Source of the DNA: Rachycentron canadum
Taxonomy: Eukaryota; Chordata; Actinopteri; Carangiformes; Rachycentridae
Direction of reading: 5' to 3'
Assembly: GCA_038496675.1 (NCBI GenBank)
Contig: CM076649.1
Coordinates: forward strand, 17,910,337-17,974,336
Length of the DNA: 64,000 nucleotides
Of this stretch, positions 23,992 to 38,602 are shown piece by piece. The notes under the pieces were generated by a model that saw only the letters and a list, made by a program, of their open reading frames with translations, did no database searches and had not been told where the DNA came from. A program made the position numbers and the translations under genes. Every line of letters starts with the position of its first letter. The stretch's first letter is position 1.

Positions 23992-26900
23992 CTGTGAAGA
24001 TGAAGAAGGGGTGAATGTGGACAAGTTAGGAAAGAAAAAAGTTTAATTTTTCTGAATAAAACTGGTGTATGGTAACGCAAAGAGGGGAAAAAAAAAAAAA
24101 AAGACATCCAACTACAGCTTCATCAGTGGTGCCGTAGAGGACAGAGGCACAACGGCTGACTGATCGACTGACTGCGTATTGAAGACATAGCCAGAGGATA
24201 ACCATCTACAAATCTAATACCCATTAACCAAATCCCATTCTCATCTGAATGCTAAGTAGACCGCGATTTGCCGAGGCGCAGGGGGCTCAATGAAATATGG
24301 AAATATGGATGTTTAATAATGTAGGGAGAGGAGCGCTGCTGATACACAGGGCTTCTCCTCCCCCCGCTGCTGCTCTCCCTGCGAGAGGTGATAAGAGACT
24401 GAGAGGGATTACAGGGAGAGGCACACCCCTCCTCCACCACCTCGGTCCACACATGCAAACACACACTCACACACTTTCACCTCTGCATTTTGCAGTGTTG
24501 AGAGAGTTGATTTAACGGTCAATGGTAAGAAACAGACTCATGCTTATGGAGGTTGATATCAAGCAGAGGCACCTTTCACACCAGACAAAAAGAATTCATT
24601 CATGCTCTGTTTAAATTACTTTAAGAGTTGCCCACAAGGCCAGAGAATATTTGCAAGAGAGAAAGAATACTTTTTTAAAACAGCAGAGGTAACTGATAGG
24701 ACAAAACACATGGAGGGGACAAATCCTGCAGAATAGATGCAGCGAAATTCTGGATGGCCAAAGAGTTGTGCACAAAGTCTGACTGCAATATAGTCAAAAA
24801 AAACCTGGAGGGAGAATGGCTCTGAGCTGCAGCCCCACAGCTAAATGTCTCTAAAGATTAAGAGAATGTCCTCATAGGGCAGTACATTAAACAATGTCCC
24901 GTCCCGTAGCCTCCGTTTTATAGCTGTGTCACCACTGAAGACACAACAGACTCCTTGAAGAGAAAGGTGTTTTATTGCTGATGAATGTCCTTCTACAAGG
25001 CCCCATTTGTGTAAAGCCATCAGATTGTTGGGAGGCCCCTGTCTGCACATTATTCACGGTGGGAATGCCCGCCACGCTGCCAAAAACTTAAGTAGTTGCT
25101 ATTCGTCCCTTGCTGCGGTTAGGGCGTGTGTGCCGCCCCCATTGCCATGGTGATTACGAGCTGACCTCTGTGGGTCACAGCGATTCTGGCTATGTCCATT
25201 CAGGGTGGGATAAAATGTGCAAGCTGTGCTGGTGTGTGTGTGTGTGTGTTTATGCACTGGGGGGGTGGGTATGTGTGGAAAGGCTACTCCTTCCGCTGCC
25301 ATTCACATTTTCACACTCGGCTCCAGTTGCCCTCTCTGGCCCAATTAACCCACTGCTGAGCACCAGGACGGCTCCTCATTACCGTGCAGTCCTAATGAGC
25401 TCCCTATTCTGGAGAGTAAAGTGTTTATGGAAGCAGCATGTGGAGGCTGTGCATTCATTTAAGACCTCAGGAGGGAGACCGTGTAAACAGATCTCATAGT
25501 TGTGATATATCATCTGGATGCACATTCCTCTCCATACACTGACAAACAGGAGAGAATGAAGCGGCAGTAAAGTGGGTGCGTGGGGGCTGGATAGGGGGAA
25601 GTGGCAAAACGCCCTCTTATATGCACCTTAATCCAAAAAATTTTTGGCAGTTTTCTCTGTCGCTATGTGGCAGGATTTGAAAACAGTAGCTGTGGTCCAT
25701 TTTTCTGCTAAGATGCTTGGGCAGCTTGCCAACTCACAACCTTTCAAGACTTCTAGAAAAATATTCCCCTGTGGTTTCAGTCATGAAGCAGTGAGTGCAG
25801 CTTGAGGTGCACAAATATAAAATCTGTAAAGTCCTATCAAATAAAGCCCACAGACCACACAAAAAAGAAATGAGACCCGTAAACTGCAAAGAGGAGATTA
25901 TCGATTAATTGCTTTCTGCATTAAAGGATAAATGAGGTTTTCTGTCCTTTCTTTAGTGTCAACAAATCACCATAAATAATCCTACTAAGAAGTCTAGTCT
26001 GTGTTGCTGGAGCTGGATAGTTGGATCTCCAGCTGTTGAAGAAAGGAATGAGCCTCTTTTAACAAAGAAAACACATTTTTATTTTTAAGATTTATGACTT
26101 TGAGTAGTAAAATCCTGTCTCATAGTTTCATAAACTACAGTGCAATGTTTTGGCATCTGACAAACCTCCACATTGACAGACACATGACACAAACTGGACT
26201 TGCTGGATTGTATTTCATGTCATTCACTGGTGTTTGAAACAACACGTCCCCACCAACACAACCCCATGCATTGTTTTAACACAGGGCTGAGTGAGGTGGT
26301 GCGTTGGGTTAACTCTATTGTTGGCAAGCGGGTACAAAGTTAAGCATGTTTTCTATCTTAGCTTAGTGTGTTAGCATGCTAATGCTGGATAATCATTGCT
26401 ACACACGAACATCGTCGTGGACAAGTTAAAATTTTGACCTGGTGATGGCGCAAGATGAAAAGTTTACTTAAAGGGTTATTACATGTATCCTGAGGGGAGC
26501 ATGAATTTCTCTGATAACTTTCGTGGCAATCCGTTTGTCAAGACATTTCACTTAAAATCTCAAATATCAAACTCACAGTGGCACTGAATGAAAAGTCATG
26601 AACCACCAATGAGGGTTCATCCTCTGGGCACCATGCATATCTGCAGAAAATTTCATGGCAATGCTTGTTTACATATTTCAGTCCAAACCAAAGTGATGGA
26701 TGGTCCACCAACATCCCCAATGGACCAAAAAAATGTTTGTGATTAATGCCTGTGTGGGAGAAGCTGATTTTCCAGTTTCAACCTCCCAAATTAAGCGTTA
26801 CAAAAAAAACAAACAAAAAAAAAACAGAAGAAGAGTCCTAGTCTCATATGAGACTAGAGAAATCTAGTCTCATATGAGAAATTCTTTATTTCAATACACA

Positions 26901-28305
26901 ATCAGCTTGCCAGTCAACACATAAGTTGTCTGAAGAGGTGATTTATGTGTGAAAAACAATAAAGCAGTGTGTTCTTTGGATAATCGAGTGCAGCATGTTT
27001 GTAGATTCCATGTGTGAATGTCACTAAAGCTAGAATCCACAAGTCCTACGCAGCTCCAACAATGACAAATAGCTTTTTCGAACAATACCTACAGGATATC
27101 AAGACATTAACGTAACCTCAACTAACAATGATGAGTGTGTGCAGGCTGTATGGAGCCTGTTCAGGTCCCAGGCTCTATAAAATCCATGTGAGAGCTTCCT
27201 GTAGCGAGGCTGGGGCAGAGGAGCCTCCTGCAGCACAGCCACTTCAAAGACCACCCCGTATTCTCTTTCCCCCGTGGGAAGTCATTATTGAGTTAGCAAT
27301 GGAAAGGCGCGCTTGTTTTTTCTCCCCTGCCTTGTTCTGTGGTGGGAGAAGCTCGGCCTGCGGTGAATACAAAGGCTGTGTCCAGGAGGGGGGAGGGATA
27401 ATGTTGTACACAATCTAGTCATTACCACATTGCTGTTGTGGCTTGCCTTCATTAAACTGAGGAGGGGTGGCTTTCTCAAGGCTGGAAAAGTTCTGGTGAG
27501 ACAAAGACGCCTCCATCTGCCAGAGCCTTTAGATGAAAATGGGAAGAGCGAGTGAATATGTGTGTACGTGAAAGAGCCGAGCTAAATCACAATGTGACAT
27601 TTCTTCCATCAGGCTCGTGTTCGCTGAAAGAGCAACTCATTCAGCGTGTCTGTGCTCTTGAAAACATTTCAGATAAAGCCTGTCTTCAGATGTATAAATC
27701 TGTGTAATATGAGCACCAGACTTCCTCAGCGTAACTCGCAAAATGCATCATTCACTAGCTGAGGGGGATAAAAGCCGACACAGGGAGACGCGATCCGTCA
27801 GTGTGACTGAATACTGGAACGGTCTGAGGCAGTGGATGCTACTCTGCTTCCAGAAACGAGAAACACAGATGTATTTATTCAGTGTTGTAGGCTGTACTTA
27901 TAGCTGCCTGAGAAAAAAGTTACTGTACTGTAGAAACACTGATATATGGTTCATTCAGTTGTGGTAAAAAATATATCTTGTCCTATTTTGATGCTTTGTA
28001 CAACTTAGTTTTATAGGTTTGGTTGGCACAGCTGGCTGTGATTGTCCAGCTGTGCAGAGGTAGGAAAGCACGCTACGTCTAAAGTCCTTGCTCAGCTCTT
28101 TTGTCATTTGTTACACAACTATTTGTGACAATTTCCATGTGCCACACTATAATCGCCTTCCATGAGATATTGTCTGTAAACCTGGTGCAGTGTATCCACC
28201 TCCATTTCTCCAGTTACTGACATTTACATAGTGTCATAACTCTGCTCTGAAATGAAAGCATGGGGCAAATAAATGATACAGATTAAAAAAAAACACCACC
28301 AGGGG

Positions 28306-28340
<35 letters not shown>

Positions 28341-31300
28341 CACTAAAAAATAAATTTTCCTTAAAGGCTTCTGTGGTCGATATGTAGTAGTAGTACAGCC
28401 TGCCTCAGCTAACAAGGCTATGCTGTATTCCCACTTCATCATTTAAGTTTAAAAGTTGAGCTGAAATTTTCATCAAGATACAGTGGATTGGTCTGTGCTC
28501 AAAAACAGTTAAAGCCCTCAGGCTTGGATTTGAAAGTTCTTATAGTTTTGAGTTACACTTTATAGTTGCAATTGTGGGAAATTGACTCCAAACTATTTTC
28601 AGCTCTTTATTGTCTCTTCATAAGAGACAATACTGTCTCTGTTACTGTCTCTTCTCACCTTTTGATCTTGCAGACATTCAAATCTGTCTGCTTTCTACTC
28701 ATCCCTTCTCTTATTCTTATCTCTAAAAAGGTTGTACACAGTTGTTTAATAAAGCTTCATCTAAATGCACCGGCCTGTGAAGCTGCAGACACATACACAC
28801 ATGCACAAATCCCTTCACTTTAGTCGACTAATAACTGGAGTGGGCACTCCAAATGTGGATAGAGGAAATTATGCAAGCATACTGTGTAAGTCTGTGTTTA
28901 AGATGAGCCTGTGTACTCAAGACAAAAAGCTGGAGTGGCCTCATGCTGGGAGGAAATCTGTACTACTTATCCCTGTTAGCTGGGAGACATTTGTGCCTTT
29001 GTTCTCCCCAGCGGGGCCTCTAGGATCTCCTTCAGGGCTGAGGCTAACATCAGATAGAGCAGCTCCATTATCGGTTTCAAAGTCTTCAGGACGGATGTTG
29101 CACAGTTGTGCAACGCTTCCAGGGAAGTCTTTTCCAGCCAACATCTGGGTGTCACATCAGCTGTGTGGTTGGGAGAGAGAAAGGCTGGGGGTAGAACACC
29201 TACAATGCTTGGCTGTGAGCACAATCCCCCCATTTTGTTCCACAGGGATAACATCACACCACAGAAAAAGCCTCTAACAACTAATTTTAATTCTCCAGAG
29301 AAAGCCCCTGTGCTTAAGTAAAATGAACACACCTCTCTCTCAAAGCAGCCTGCGGAAAAATCTGGGTAATGAGTGCCTTGTGCTTTACAATCACATAGAG
29401 TATTATACTGAGGTGAACTGAGCAGCCATGATCAGCAGGGGTGAGCTTAGGGGTGGTGGGTGTTTACACCACGCCACCATACACAAGTGCACTTTCAAGG
29501 CGTTTGACCGTCGGACTTTGCTGACACACTGACCCCATGCTTGACCTCGTTGCCATGAGATGCTCCCAGCTGTAGGAGCCCCAGATGCTTCTCCCTGCAG
29601 AGGAGCTGCTGACAACCCCCCAACAGCATTGTCATGCACACAACGCATAGGATGAATGAGACGAGGGAGGAAGAGAGAGTGCGGAAACCCTGAAGGCTGC
29701 TTCATGCTCCCAAAATAAAAGGAAAGGAAAAAAAAAAAAATATTGTTGACAACTTCATTTTTGGCAGCTTCTTTTGTTGTTTTCATGCAGTGCTGCACAC
29801 ATTCTTCTTTCTTTCATTGTTCTCATTTTCTTCAGTGAAAACAACACCCTGTGTTTTTGGGGATGGCTCCCTTCACACATTCACCCCATTCACAATTATT
29901 TGAGTCTGTCAAATAAGCTGTTATGGTGCAACGCTTAGTCTGTCTCTAAACCATTTCTCGCCCTCAGGAGCAGTGTGTGATTGTCCAAGTCACACATCTC
30001 AGAGAAGTTGCAAATTCACTCCACAAAAGAAAGAAAGAAAACCCAGAGAGCCAGTTTTCCCCCTTAAAACTAATGACTTCACATGGAAACATGAATCTTG
30101 CCTCACTTTCTCCTCTCAGACTTTCCTCCTGGAGCAAATCACTTGTATGCTGCCATGTTTCGTTCTTTTTCCCTGCTCGAATCTAATTGACCCAATTAAT
30201 AAGGGTGGGTGGGTGGCTGTGAGTGAAGCGGCACTGAGAAAGGAAGTTGTAGCCCTTCTGATTGTAAGCGAGGTACTGTAACACAACACCAGGCTTATAC
30301 GCTTTCTCCGTGCTGGCTGCCATGAATCTACGTTGGCTCCTCTCCAAGCTTTTTGATAAAGGGAGGGGAAGACAAAGAGAGAGAAAGTGAGGCGACTCGC
30401 TTCTTTCTCTATAGTCCAGAAGCTCTGCGGGGGCTTTGGCATTTTGAGGACCTTCAAAAGCACACACTGAGGCTAATTGACTGGAGAGGCTGCCGTTCCA
30501 TTTGGAGCAATACTCTGCTAACAATCCAGAGGATAATAAGGACTGGATGGGCGTGTGAGGGCCAAGTTAAAACAGTTGCCATGAAGGAATTATAAGTGTT
30601 AAATTCCGCAATGTTGACCACAACGGTGAGAAAAACAAAACAAAAAAAAAAAAAAGGGAAGTTCCACAACACTGAACAATGTGCTTTGAGGTTACGCTCT
30701 TGACTTCAATGCACAGGGTCGTCCTCTGACTGTGTGAGAGTAAAGGGGAAGCGCCTGCCCTGCAGCTTAAATCACACTGAAGTCTTTACGAGGTTGTAAA
30801 TTTGAGAGCGATGTCTCGGCAGTCGGAGGAACTTTAGGAGTAGAAATGCATGCGGGACAGTGGGGAGATTAAATAAATCAACCCCCCACCCCAACCAGTA
30901 AACATCCATTAATCGCTGTGTCCATCATGCACAGCTGATCGCGTCTGTCTTGCCGGGAGCATGGAGTGACAAGATACAGGGATCGCATCTGGGGTGGTAG
31001 GGTGGGTGGGTGGGNNNNNNNNNNNNNNNNNNNNNNNNNNNNNNNNNNNNNNNNNNNNNNNNNNNNNNNNNNNNNNNNNNNNNNNNNNNNNNNNNNGGGG
31101 GGGGGGGGGCTGTATAGATTACATCTCATTTTACCGCCCTGGCTCCCAGAGACGACTCACTTAGTGGAGGATGACAAATCCTGCACGGGGGAATATCTCA
31201 CACTGAAGAAAACAATGCCTACACGATCTGTCATCAAACCTGTCAGATGACACAAAAGGGCCGCCACAACAAACCGCGTGTGTGATATGAGAGGGAGGGG

Positions 31301-34300
31301 GGGCTAGTCTGTGGAAACGATCGCTCCAAACCTCAGAGAACGGGCCTGGATTTTGACTTCTTATACTCCAAAACATGGGAACATAGTTTCACAAACCACA
31401 AGTGGAGAGTGTAAAGAATTTCTATTTAGCCAGAATAACCTGCACTGAGACGACAAACAGCTACACAAGCTTTCGCTCTCTCAAGTGGTTGGAGGTGACA
31501 GACGTGGTTTTTACTAATCTGAACGTCTTTTTCACAACATGACAGCTTTATATGAGAGGGTAAAAAACACAGTGTAAACTTTTTTTTCTTTTTTTATTGA
31601 CAGGAAAAAACAAAAACACAAAAGGGGAAATGTAACAATTCAATCCCAGTTCAGAGCTACAAGAGCACGGGCTAATCCATCTAATGATCGATGCAGGGTG
31701 TAGTAGGAGTCAGCACGTTAGGTCAAGTGCTGACATTTAGTTCCAATGTACCACAAAGGAAAAGAGAGGAGAAGCAGAGCTCTGGTGCCCCTCAGCCAAG
31801 AAGAGACTGATTGAGTTTTTTGGTGAGTTGACAAGAGTTTCAGCAGCTTCTGTGTGTAAGATAGAGTGTGTGTCGTCCCTGCGGTCGCTCACTGTCTTGA
31901 GGAGAGAGGAGATCACATCAACCCTGAGCTGAGCTGCTGATTTCATCCCACACGTTTAGATCCTGGCATGCGTTGCATTTTTAAGAGCAGAATTCAAGAC
32001 TTGTGCTGGAAAAATGTAGAAATGAGAATGTGAGGATGGGGGGATGGGGGGGAGCAGCACTAAATCCCTGCAGACCTTTTATCGTGTCTGCATCTGGGCG
32101 CCGAGCCTACAACATCAGGCACACATTTTTCAACTGGGCTTTTTCCAGACAAGCACACCACTTGGCTGAACCCTGGCCAAGAGTAAAACAGAGCTCATTA
32201 CTGAGTAATGCGCTCGCAGGCTCACGTTTGAAATGTGTAAGTAATTGTAAAATATGTGTTTGGAGCAGGAGAGAGTCATCAAAACCTGTATCTTTTGAGG
32301 GGGGAAAAGGAACGGATTTCGCAGGATTGGCTTAAAACGCTGGTGGAAGGTTATACCCGGAGGATATGAGAAACCCCAGCACACACACATTTGCACGCAT
32401 GCACACACATGCGTGCTCTTAAAAGTTTCATACAGAGTGAATCTGTTGAGTGCAGCTGGCTCTTTTGAGATTCAATGATGGTACTTTTGACACACGATAA
32501 TAGAGACAACGGGGACTGCATCTATCGCTGGCTTTGGTCGTTCAATCGGCCCTGCTGTGACAAATGACTCGTCTAATCCTCTCCTCTGAAGCACTGATGC
32601 ATCATGGAGGCTGAGTGGCACTTCCCTTGGCTGTGAAGGTAGCTCTCGCTTGATGAAGGTCTCTGAGGTGTGTGTGTGTGTGTGTGCGTGCGCACAAGGA
32701 TTTGTGTGTGTTGCTGAACTTACTTGACCCTCTGGATCCAGATGCAGTAGTCGGTAAGGTACAGATCGTTCAGTATGTAGGCTGGGTCGTTCTCTCTGAA
32801 GACTTTGTGAATATCCAGCAGGCATTTGAGGACACAGGCTTTCCCTGGGCACAGGAACACATCGTGGAAGGCAAATGGAAAAACAGTGTTATTCTCGCTT
32901 GCTATTAAGGATGACAATGTACTCCAGCTGCTGGCAGACACAGCTTGAATCTAAAGGCTTGCAGTCATTGTTCCATACATAAAAGCCAAGGTACAGGATC
33001 AGAGGAAAATCCCAGTGAGCTGCAGTGTAATTTGATCCATACGGTTTAAGAAGAGTTCCTGGTTAAGAAATGGTTTATGGGAGACAAAAGAGCCACAGAC
33101 GACGGCTCTGTTTCTGCCATTCAATCTGTCAATTTAACCGAGGTTCTGTTCTGACTTTGTCAAAAATGTGTTTCCCTTCATCTGTTAAAAATAGCGCTGA
33201 ATGTTTCCGATGATCTTCCACTTGACATCTGTTCTAGTCTGTCCATTCAGCTATTGTGCATCATAATAGTCCTAATCTGAATCCGCTTTTCTTGCGATTT
33301 GACAGACATGAAGGCCTGATTTACTTATTTTTAAAAACATAAATAACTCAATCCAACAAGGAAATGAATGTTACTACAACTGTGTGTGGCTCCAAGGCCG
33401 ACACAGGTCAGTTTGAAGCTTTAAAACATCTTTATTATTGTCTGTTATTTTTGTTATTGCTGAGCTAAAGACTTGCTGTTTTTTTCCCCTTAAACTAGAG
33501 AATCTGAGAATTGATTTTTTTCATGTGTGACACTTACCTTGGTCAATAGAGTCACAAACAAAGTCAGGTTAGACTTGGATCAGTCTGACCCTTTGACTGG
33601 AGCATTGCTGCTTTGATTCAGAGTGTTTATCAATCAATTCTCAACTGCCACATTTGCTAGTGATGTCTAGAGTCAAGTCTCTGCAGCGGACACTCCTATT
33701 GGCTCCAGTATGTGATGTATGTGATCTCATTCATAACCTTACCTGTCAATTGCTTGTATACGCAAAGTAAATGGGATCAATACTGAATTGGTGGGAGTCT
33801 ATTGTAGTGACAGAATAAAGACAGGGAGACATGGATAATAAGATATTCAGAGCAAGCAGCTGGTGATTCTAATGTATTTCCCTGTCAGAAGCTTTCAATC
33901 CCCCCAAGTGACATCACATTCAACAACTCTCTTGCAGAAAACTATTTGAGTATTTAATTTTATCACTTCTCTACTGTGGACACCCTACAGCTGCAGTGAA
34001 TTAGTATGTCGTTTGCTTCTACTGTGTTCCTGCTGTTTGAAACAGCATTTGCTATACTTTGGAAATGCCCCAGACAGACGAATGTGATACTACCAGTCTT
34101 ATGCTTGATAAGGCTACGGCTGCACTAATAACCCACAATGCTGTAACGCCAAGATTAACAGTCCAGAAAGAGAGAGAGAGAAAACTCTGTTGCTCCAAAG
34201 GACATGTTAATGTGTTTTAGTCCAATTGTGATGCTCTGAGCAGCATAAACAAAATCCATTCACCTCGATGGAAGCGGGGGTCGAGGCACAGACACCCAGA

Positions 34301-37300
34301 TGAATGTCTCTGCACATAAAACTGCAACTACATGCAGAGTTAGATACCAATTAAATGTGAGTAAGCAAATATGTTCTCTTCAGGGACTTAGGTGAACTGA
34401 TATTAACCACTAACTATATGGTTTGTTTGCAGCAAAGATAAATGTATAATGCAATTTTAATAAATATGTACCCGTTTCATTAAAGTTTGTATAAAAGTTG
34501 CTGAAAGTTGTTGTGAAAACTTTACAAAATTTAAAACCCATAAATCATGTTTTCCTTTGGATATTCACGTGCTTTTTGGGAAGAGTTTGGAACGAGAACA
34601 AGCCACAATTTACAGTTTTATATATGTGCAGAAGAACAGGTAAGAGCTTTACTATTAGGGCTTTCTTTTGTTTAAATTCATCTAATTAATTAAATCCATT
34701 TGTATCATAATTATTATTCCAACAGCTAATTAACACAAACTTAAGTGAATGTGGACAGGACCATGTGGTCAGCATGTGATTAATTACATTGAGGTTTGAT
34801 CTTAACCAGTTTATTGGCTGAATAGCAGGAGCTTTAAGCTGTGGCACATTTGACATGTTTCTGGTTGTCACCTACACTTTGGCAACATGTTTTGAAATTG
34901 TTTCAGCCAGCCTTCAACACCACAGCACTACACTACACAGCTTCTACATTTGTTATTCTGACAAATGACTTTTCCCTTAAGTATACAACAAGCCAAACTG
35001 CCACAGCACCCACCCCCTCCCAAATCAGGCATATAAATAGCCTTATGATGTGGCCAACAATCCACTGAGGGCAAGAGAAAATGCTGCTCTCCACCTCTGC
35101 AGAGCTGGTTGGCATTGTCCAGAGAGATTCCAGCCCAATCAAAATAAACAGCACACTTGCAGAGAGGAAAACCTTATACAAACATTTGGCTCTCATTTGG
35201 GCATGGGATCATATGCAGGGAACTCTGCCCTCAAATCCAGGATCTTGGATCATGTGAGAAAAAAAAACACACTTACTTCCAAGACTTGACTTTGTTTTTT
35301 TTTTTTTCACAGGGAAGATTCGTTAGTTGTTTGCAGAAAATTAGAGGAAAGGTTTCTCAGCGAACCAGTTCACTGTCATGATCCTTGGCAAAATGCAGAT
35401 AACAAGTGAGAAAGATATGTTAATTAGGCAGGAGCAGATTATCCAATGAGTGGGCAACAGCATGCAGAAAGTCCACCACAGCTGCTGAAAGAGCGGGCCT
35501 GCGTAACTGCAGTGGTAGGAGTGAGGTGGACCAAAGACAAAGGCTGCTGTGTCCAAAAATGTGGTCATTACAAAAGCTTTATGATGACGATACACATGAC
35601 AAGCAGGACCATTGCATTAACCTGAATGCTGAAATCTTTCTTTTTTTAACAAAAATGTTTAATGCACTGATATTATGTAAACAAATACATTTTATGATGT
35701 CTTATGAAAAACATCTGGAATTACTAAGGTGTTTCCAACTTAGTTTCCACCATCTACCAGATATATGAATGAAGTGTGTGAAGAATATTTGTTTCAGAGG
35801 GAGTAGATTTACATTTCTCTGGGAGCTATGGAATAGATTAAGAATCATTAAACCATCTGAATAAAAGATGCTGATAGTTTCAGCCAAAATGATGAGATTC
35901 CTCCACCTCGCTGCAAAGTTTTCATTTTGAGATGTTCACATTTCCAACAATGGAAATATTGTTGTAGTTAAACTCTCCAGTACTTGGATGGAGGAGACAT
36001 AGTAGAATGTTCTTTTTAATCATTGAATTCTTGGCTAATAGGGAACTGGGGATGTCCTCTCTCAAGGTTGCTAGGCAACAGGAGCAGCACTTTGTGCCAC
36101 AATAAGGGTGGATGCATCTGGTGTGGCCTTCGTGGTCAACGACAGCTCCGAGGGATGTGACCACCAAATTGAGACAAAGCTTGTGCGTCTACTAGAAGAT
36201 ATTTAAAATGAGAAACTGCTGTAATACTGAAGTTCATCGCATCACTTTGAAACTTAATTATAACAGAGCTAACTTTGCCCAGTTGATTTTGTAAGTTGAA
36301 AACCTTTTAAATAGCAGGTAGGGTCTGCTGCAACTTGGGAAAAAAAAAAACTGCATCATCTGCAAAAAAGTGATGAGCTCATTGGTTTAATGAGTGAACA
36401 CTGCCTTACTGTCTGGACTAGTGGTTCCACTTAACATTCAATCTTAGGCGGAGTTCTGTATTTGTCTGATTTTGCCACTAATGATGATGTTCTTCAAAGG
36501 CAGGAAAGACACATCTTCATCCTGCTACAGATCTAATTGCCAAGGGAAGTTCATCCATTACACCGCTGCCCACTGACATCACAATTTTCCTTCCAGCTTG
36601 ATTTTCTAGACTAGCTCAGGGAAGGGAGTCCACATAAAGGTTAAACTAAAACAGTTTATTTCAACCAAAGGTAACACAATAAACAACAGAGGGTGGAAGT
36701 CAGCAGGTTTAGTCATGAAAGCAGTGCATGCTCAGGTTGGCCAGTAAAACCTCCAAGACAGTGAGGGGGAACGTCACAATTCAATATTAGCACCTTTCTT
36801 CACACTCTGCCTCTCATTTTTCCTCTGTCACACACACCATGCATCTCATCCAATAAAAGATCATCAGCACCCTGAACCTTGAGTTGTCACACCCAGGGCT
36901 AAGGGTAAAATGTCATTACTCTCCCCTGATTTTCCATAACTAGTTCAAAGTGATTATTTGACCTAAAATTTGACTTCCACAGATTAAATTGCCAAACTGC
37001 TCTCCCAGAATCCCATAAGAAATTCCATGACCAGTGCAAAAGGCTCTGAATGGTCAACAGCTGAGATGCATGGTGGATGGATCTGTAACAGAGGAGCATA
37101 TCTGACAGCTCTCGCCTTCTCGTCTTTTCTCCTCAACTTAGATGATGACAGCAACATGACCCTGAGGTGCCCCCCCACCAACCCACATGCCCAGTGGCTC
37201 TTTAGTTACACTTAGGAGGCAGGTGGAGAATCTCGAGAATACTCGCCACGCTGTGAGAGGCCTGTTCAAATATTTACCCCAGATAACATTTCCTCTGAAG

Positions 37301-38567
37301 CCTTAACCTGTGCGCTGCTGTTAATGGGTTTGTTTTGCTAATTCCTATGAATGTTTGCTTTCGCAGCCACTTAAATGAAGTGCCTCAAAAATAGAGCACC
37401 CATTTCCATTTGCCTTATCCTGGCAAATTAATTAGTGCGTGAAGTAATGCTGGGAGGAAACACACCCTCAGACACACACCAGGCTGAAAAATGGGAGTGT
37501 TACAGTTCATTATGGAAAGGCTCTATTACTCATACATCCCTAATGCTTGCAAATAATAACTTTTAAGAGTCGGGAGTTAAAATTATGGACAATAACAGTG
37601 AAATAATTGGCTTTTTTCCCTTCCTTACATTGAATCAAATAAACAGATCCTCTTGTTAGTTGGCTGTTTGGACAAGTATGGTGTTGTAGGAGTTGTCAGG
37701 AAACACTGGAACAATTTTGGCTCAAAATGAACACAATTAAAGATAAATTGTGGCAGGAAGTATGAGAGGTATGAGAAAAAGGTGAGAAAAAGAGCGACTC
37801 ACAGTGCTGTTTCCCTGTCTCTCCTGATCAACTCATCTTCCTACTTAATGATGCAGAGAAATGCTAATCTGGAGCTTAAAAGGCCTTTAATTTGCTGTCA
37901 TTTACCAGCATTAGAATCATCACAAGATGGATAATCTTGGCCCTCACACATCCTGAGTGTGTTTACACTGCAGAGTTTCATCTGTCCATGGGGGCTTTTG
38001 ATTTAAAGATTACTCTGGGCTTTGAGATATCAAAGTCAACAGTCCCTTTTCAACTAATCCACATTTCGCTCCCTGAAGAGGTGGGAGTCAGGCCACTCTC
38101 CTGCTTAGCTGGAGGAATATTACTTTCAAACATGTGCCACAGTATGCTCATGAACCACTTTCTCCAACCTCGGTGTCTGTCCAGCAGGCTGTTTCTGTCA
38201 GGCAATGAACCACGAAAGCATGCTGACTTTCAGGCTGTCTCACAATCGACCTGCATCCCACTGCTTACAGGCGGGCAGCAGGCTCTGTCTGACTCCACAC
38301 TCCAAAGCCTTATTTACATATTAAAACACTGCTCAGAAGAAACCACAGGGTGGACAAAATCAATTAAGGCTAATTAGCGATGATCATGTGTTCGCAGTGG
38401 AGTGGAAGTAATCCACACAAAGTGGTTTGATTTTGCTGAAATTGCTAGTTTTATCACAAAAACCACAAAGCCCACACACACTACAAGCCTGTGAACATGT
38501 GGCAGATGCTGTGGGTCACAACCAGCCTGCAGAGATGAAAGGTCACAGTGGTAATATGTGTTTATGA

Positions 38568-38602
<35 letters not shown>

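Larger units (their letters stand above)
23992..32723 (-). other. shq1: shq1 intron between coding exons 10 and 11
   Basis: 8.7 kb, the longest intron. It contains a family A repeat (26360-26720), a perfect 20-bp palindrome (26838-26857), a 32-nt poly(A) run (28306-28337), a sequence gap (31015-31096) and a CA-repeat next to the exon 10 donor. The reading frames inside it (for example 28765-29277) show no recognisable domain and no codon-like pattern. Confidence 0.85.

Noticed and set aside
23560..23997. 145-codon frame on the plus strand opposite shq1 exon 11
   Set aside because: Antisense shadow of the repetitive shq1 tail codons (poly-Pro, poly-Ser).
26836..26880. CRISPR-like or integron-like repeat
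   Set aside because: Only two partial copies with a 6-bp spacing in a vertebrate intron; not an array.
28765..29277. 170-codon open frame on the plus strand
   Set aside because: No recognisable domain and composition like random translation. It lies in a shq1 intron with no splice or promoter context.
37892..38377. 161-codon open frame on the plus strand in a shq1 intron
   Set aside because: No motif or signal recognised and no neighbouring exon. Chance length is plausible in a 36-kb non-coding span.
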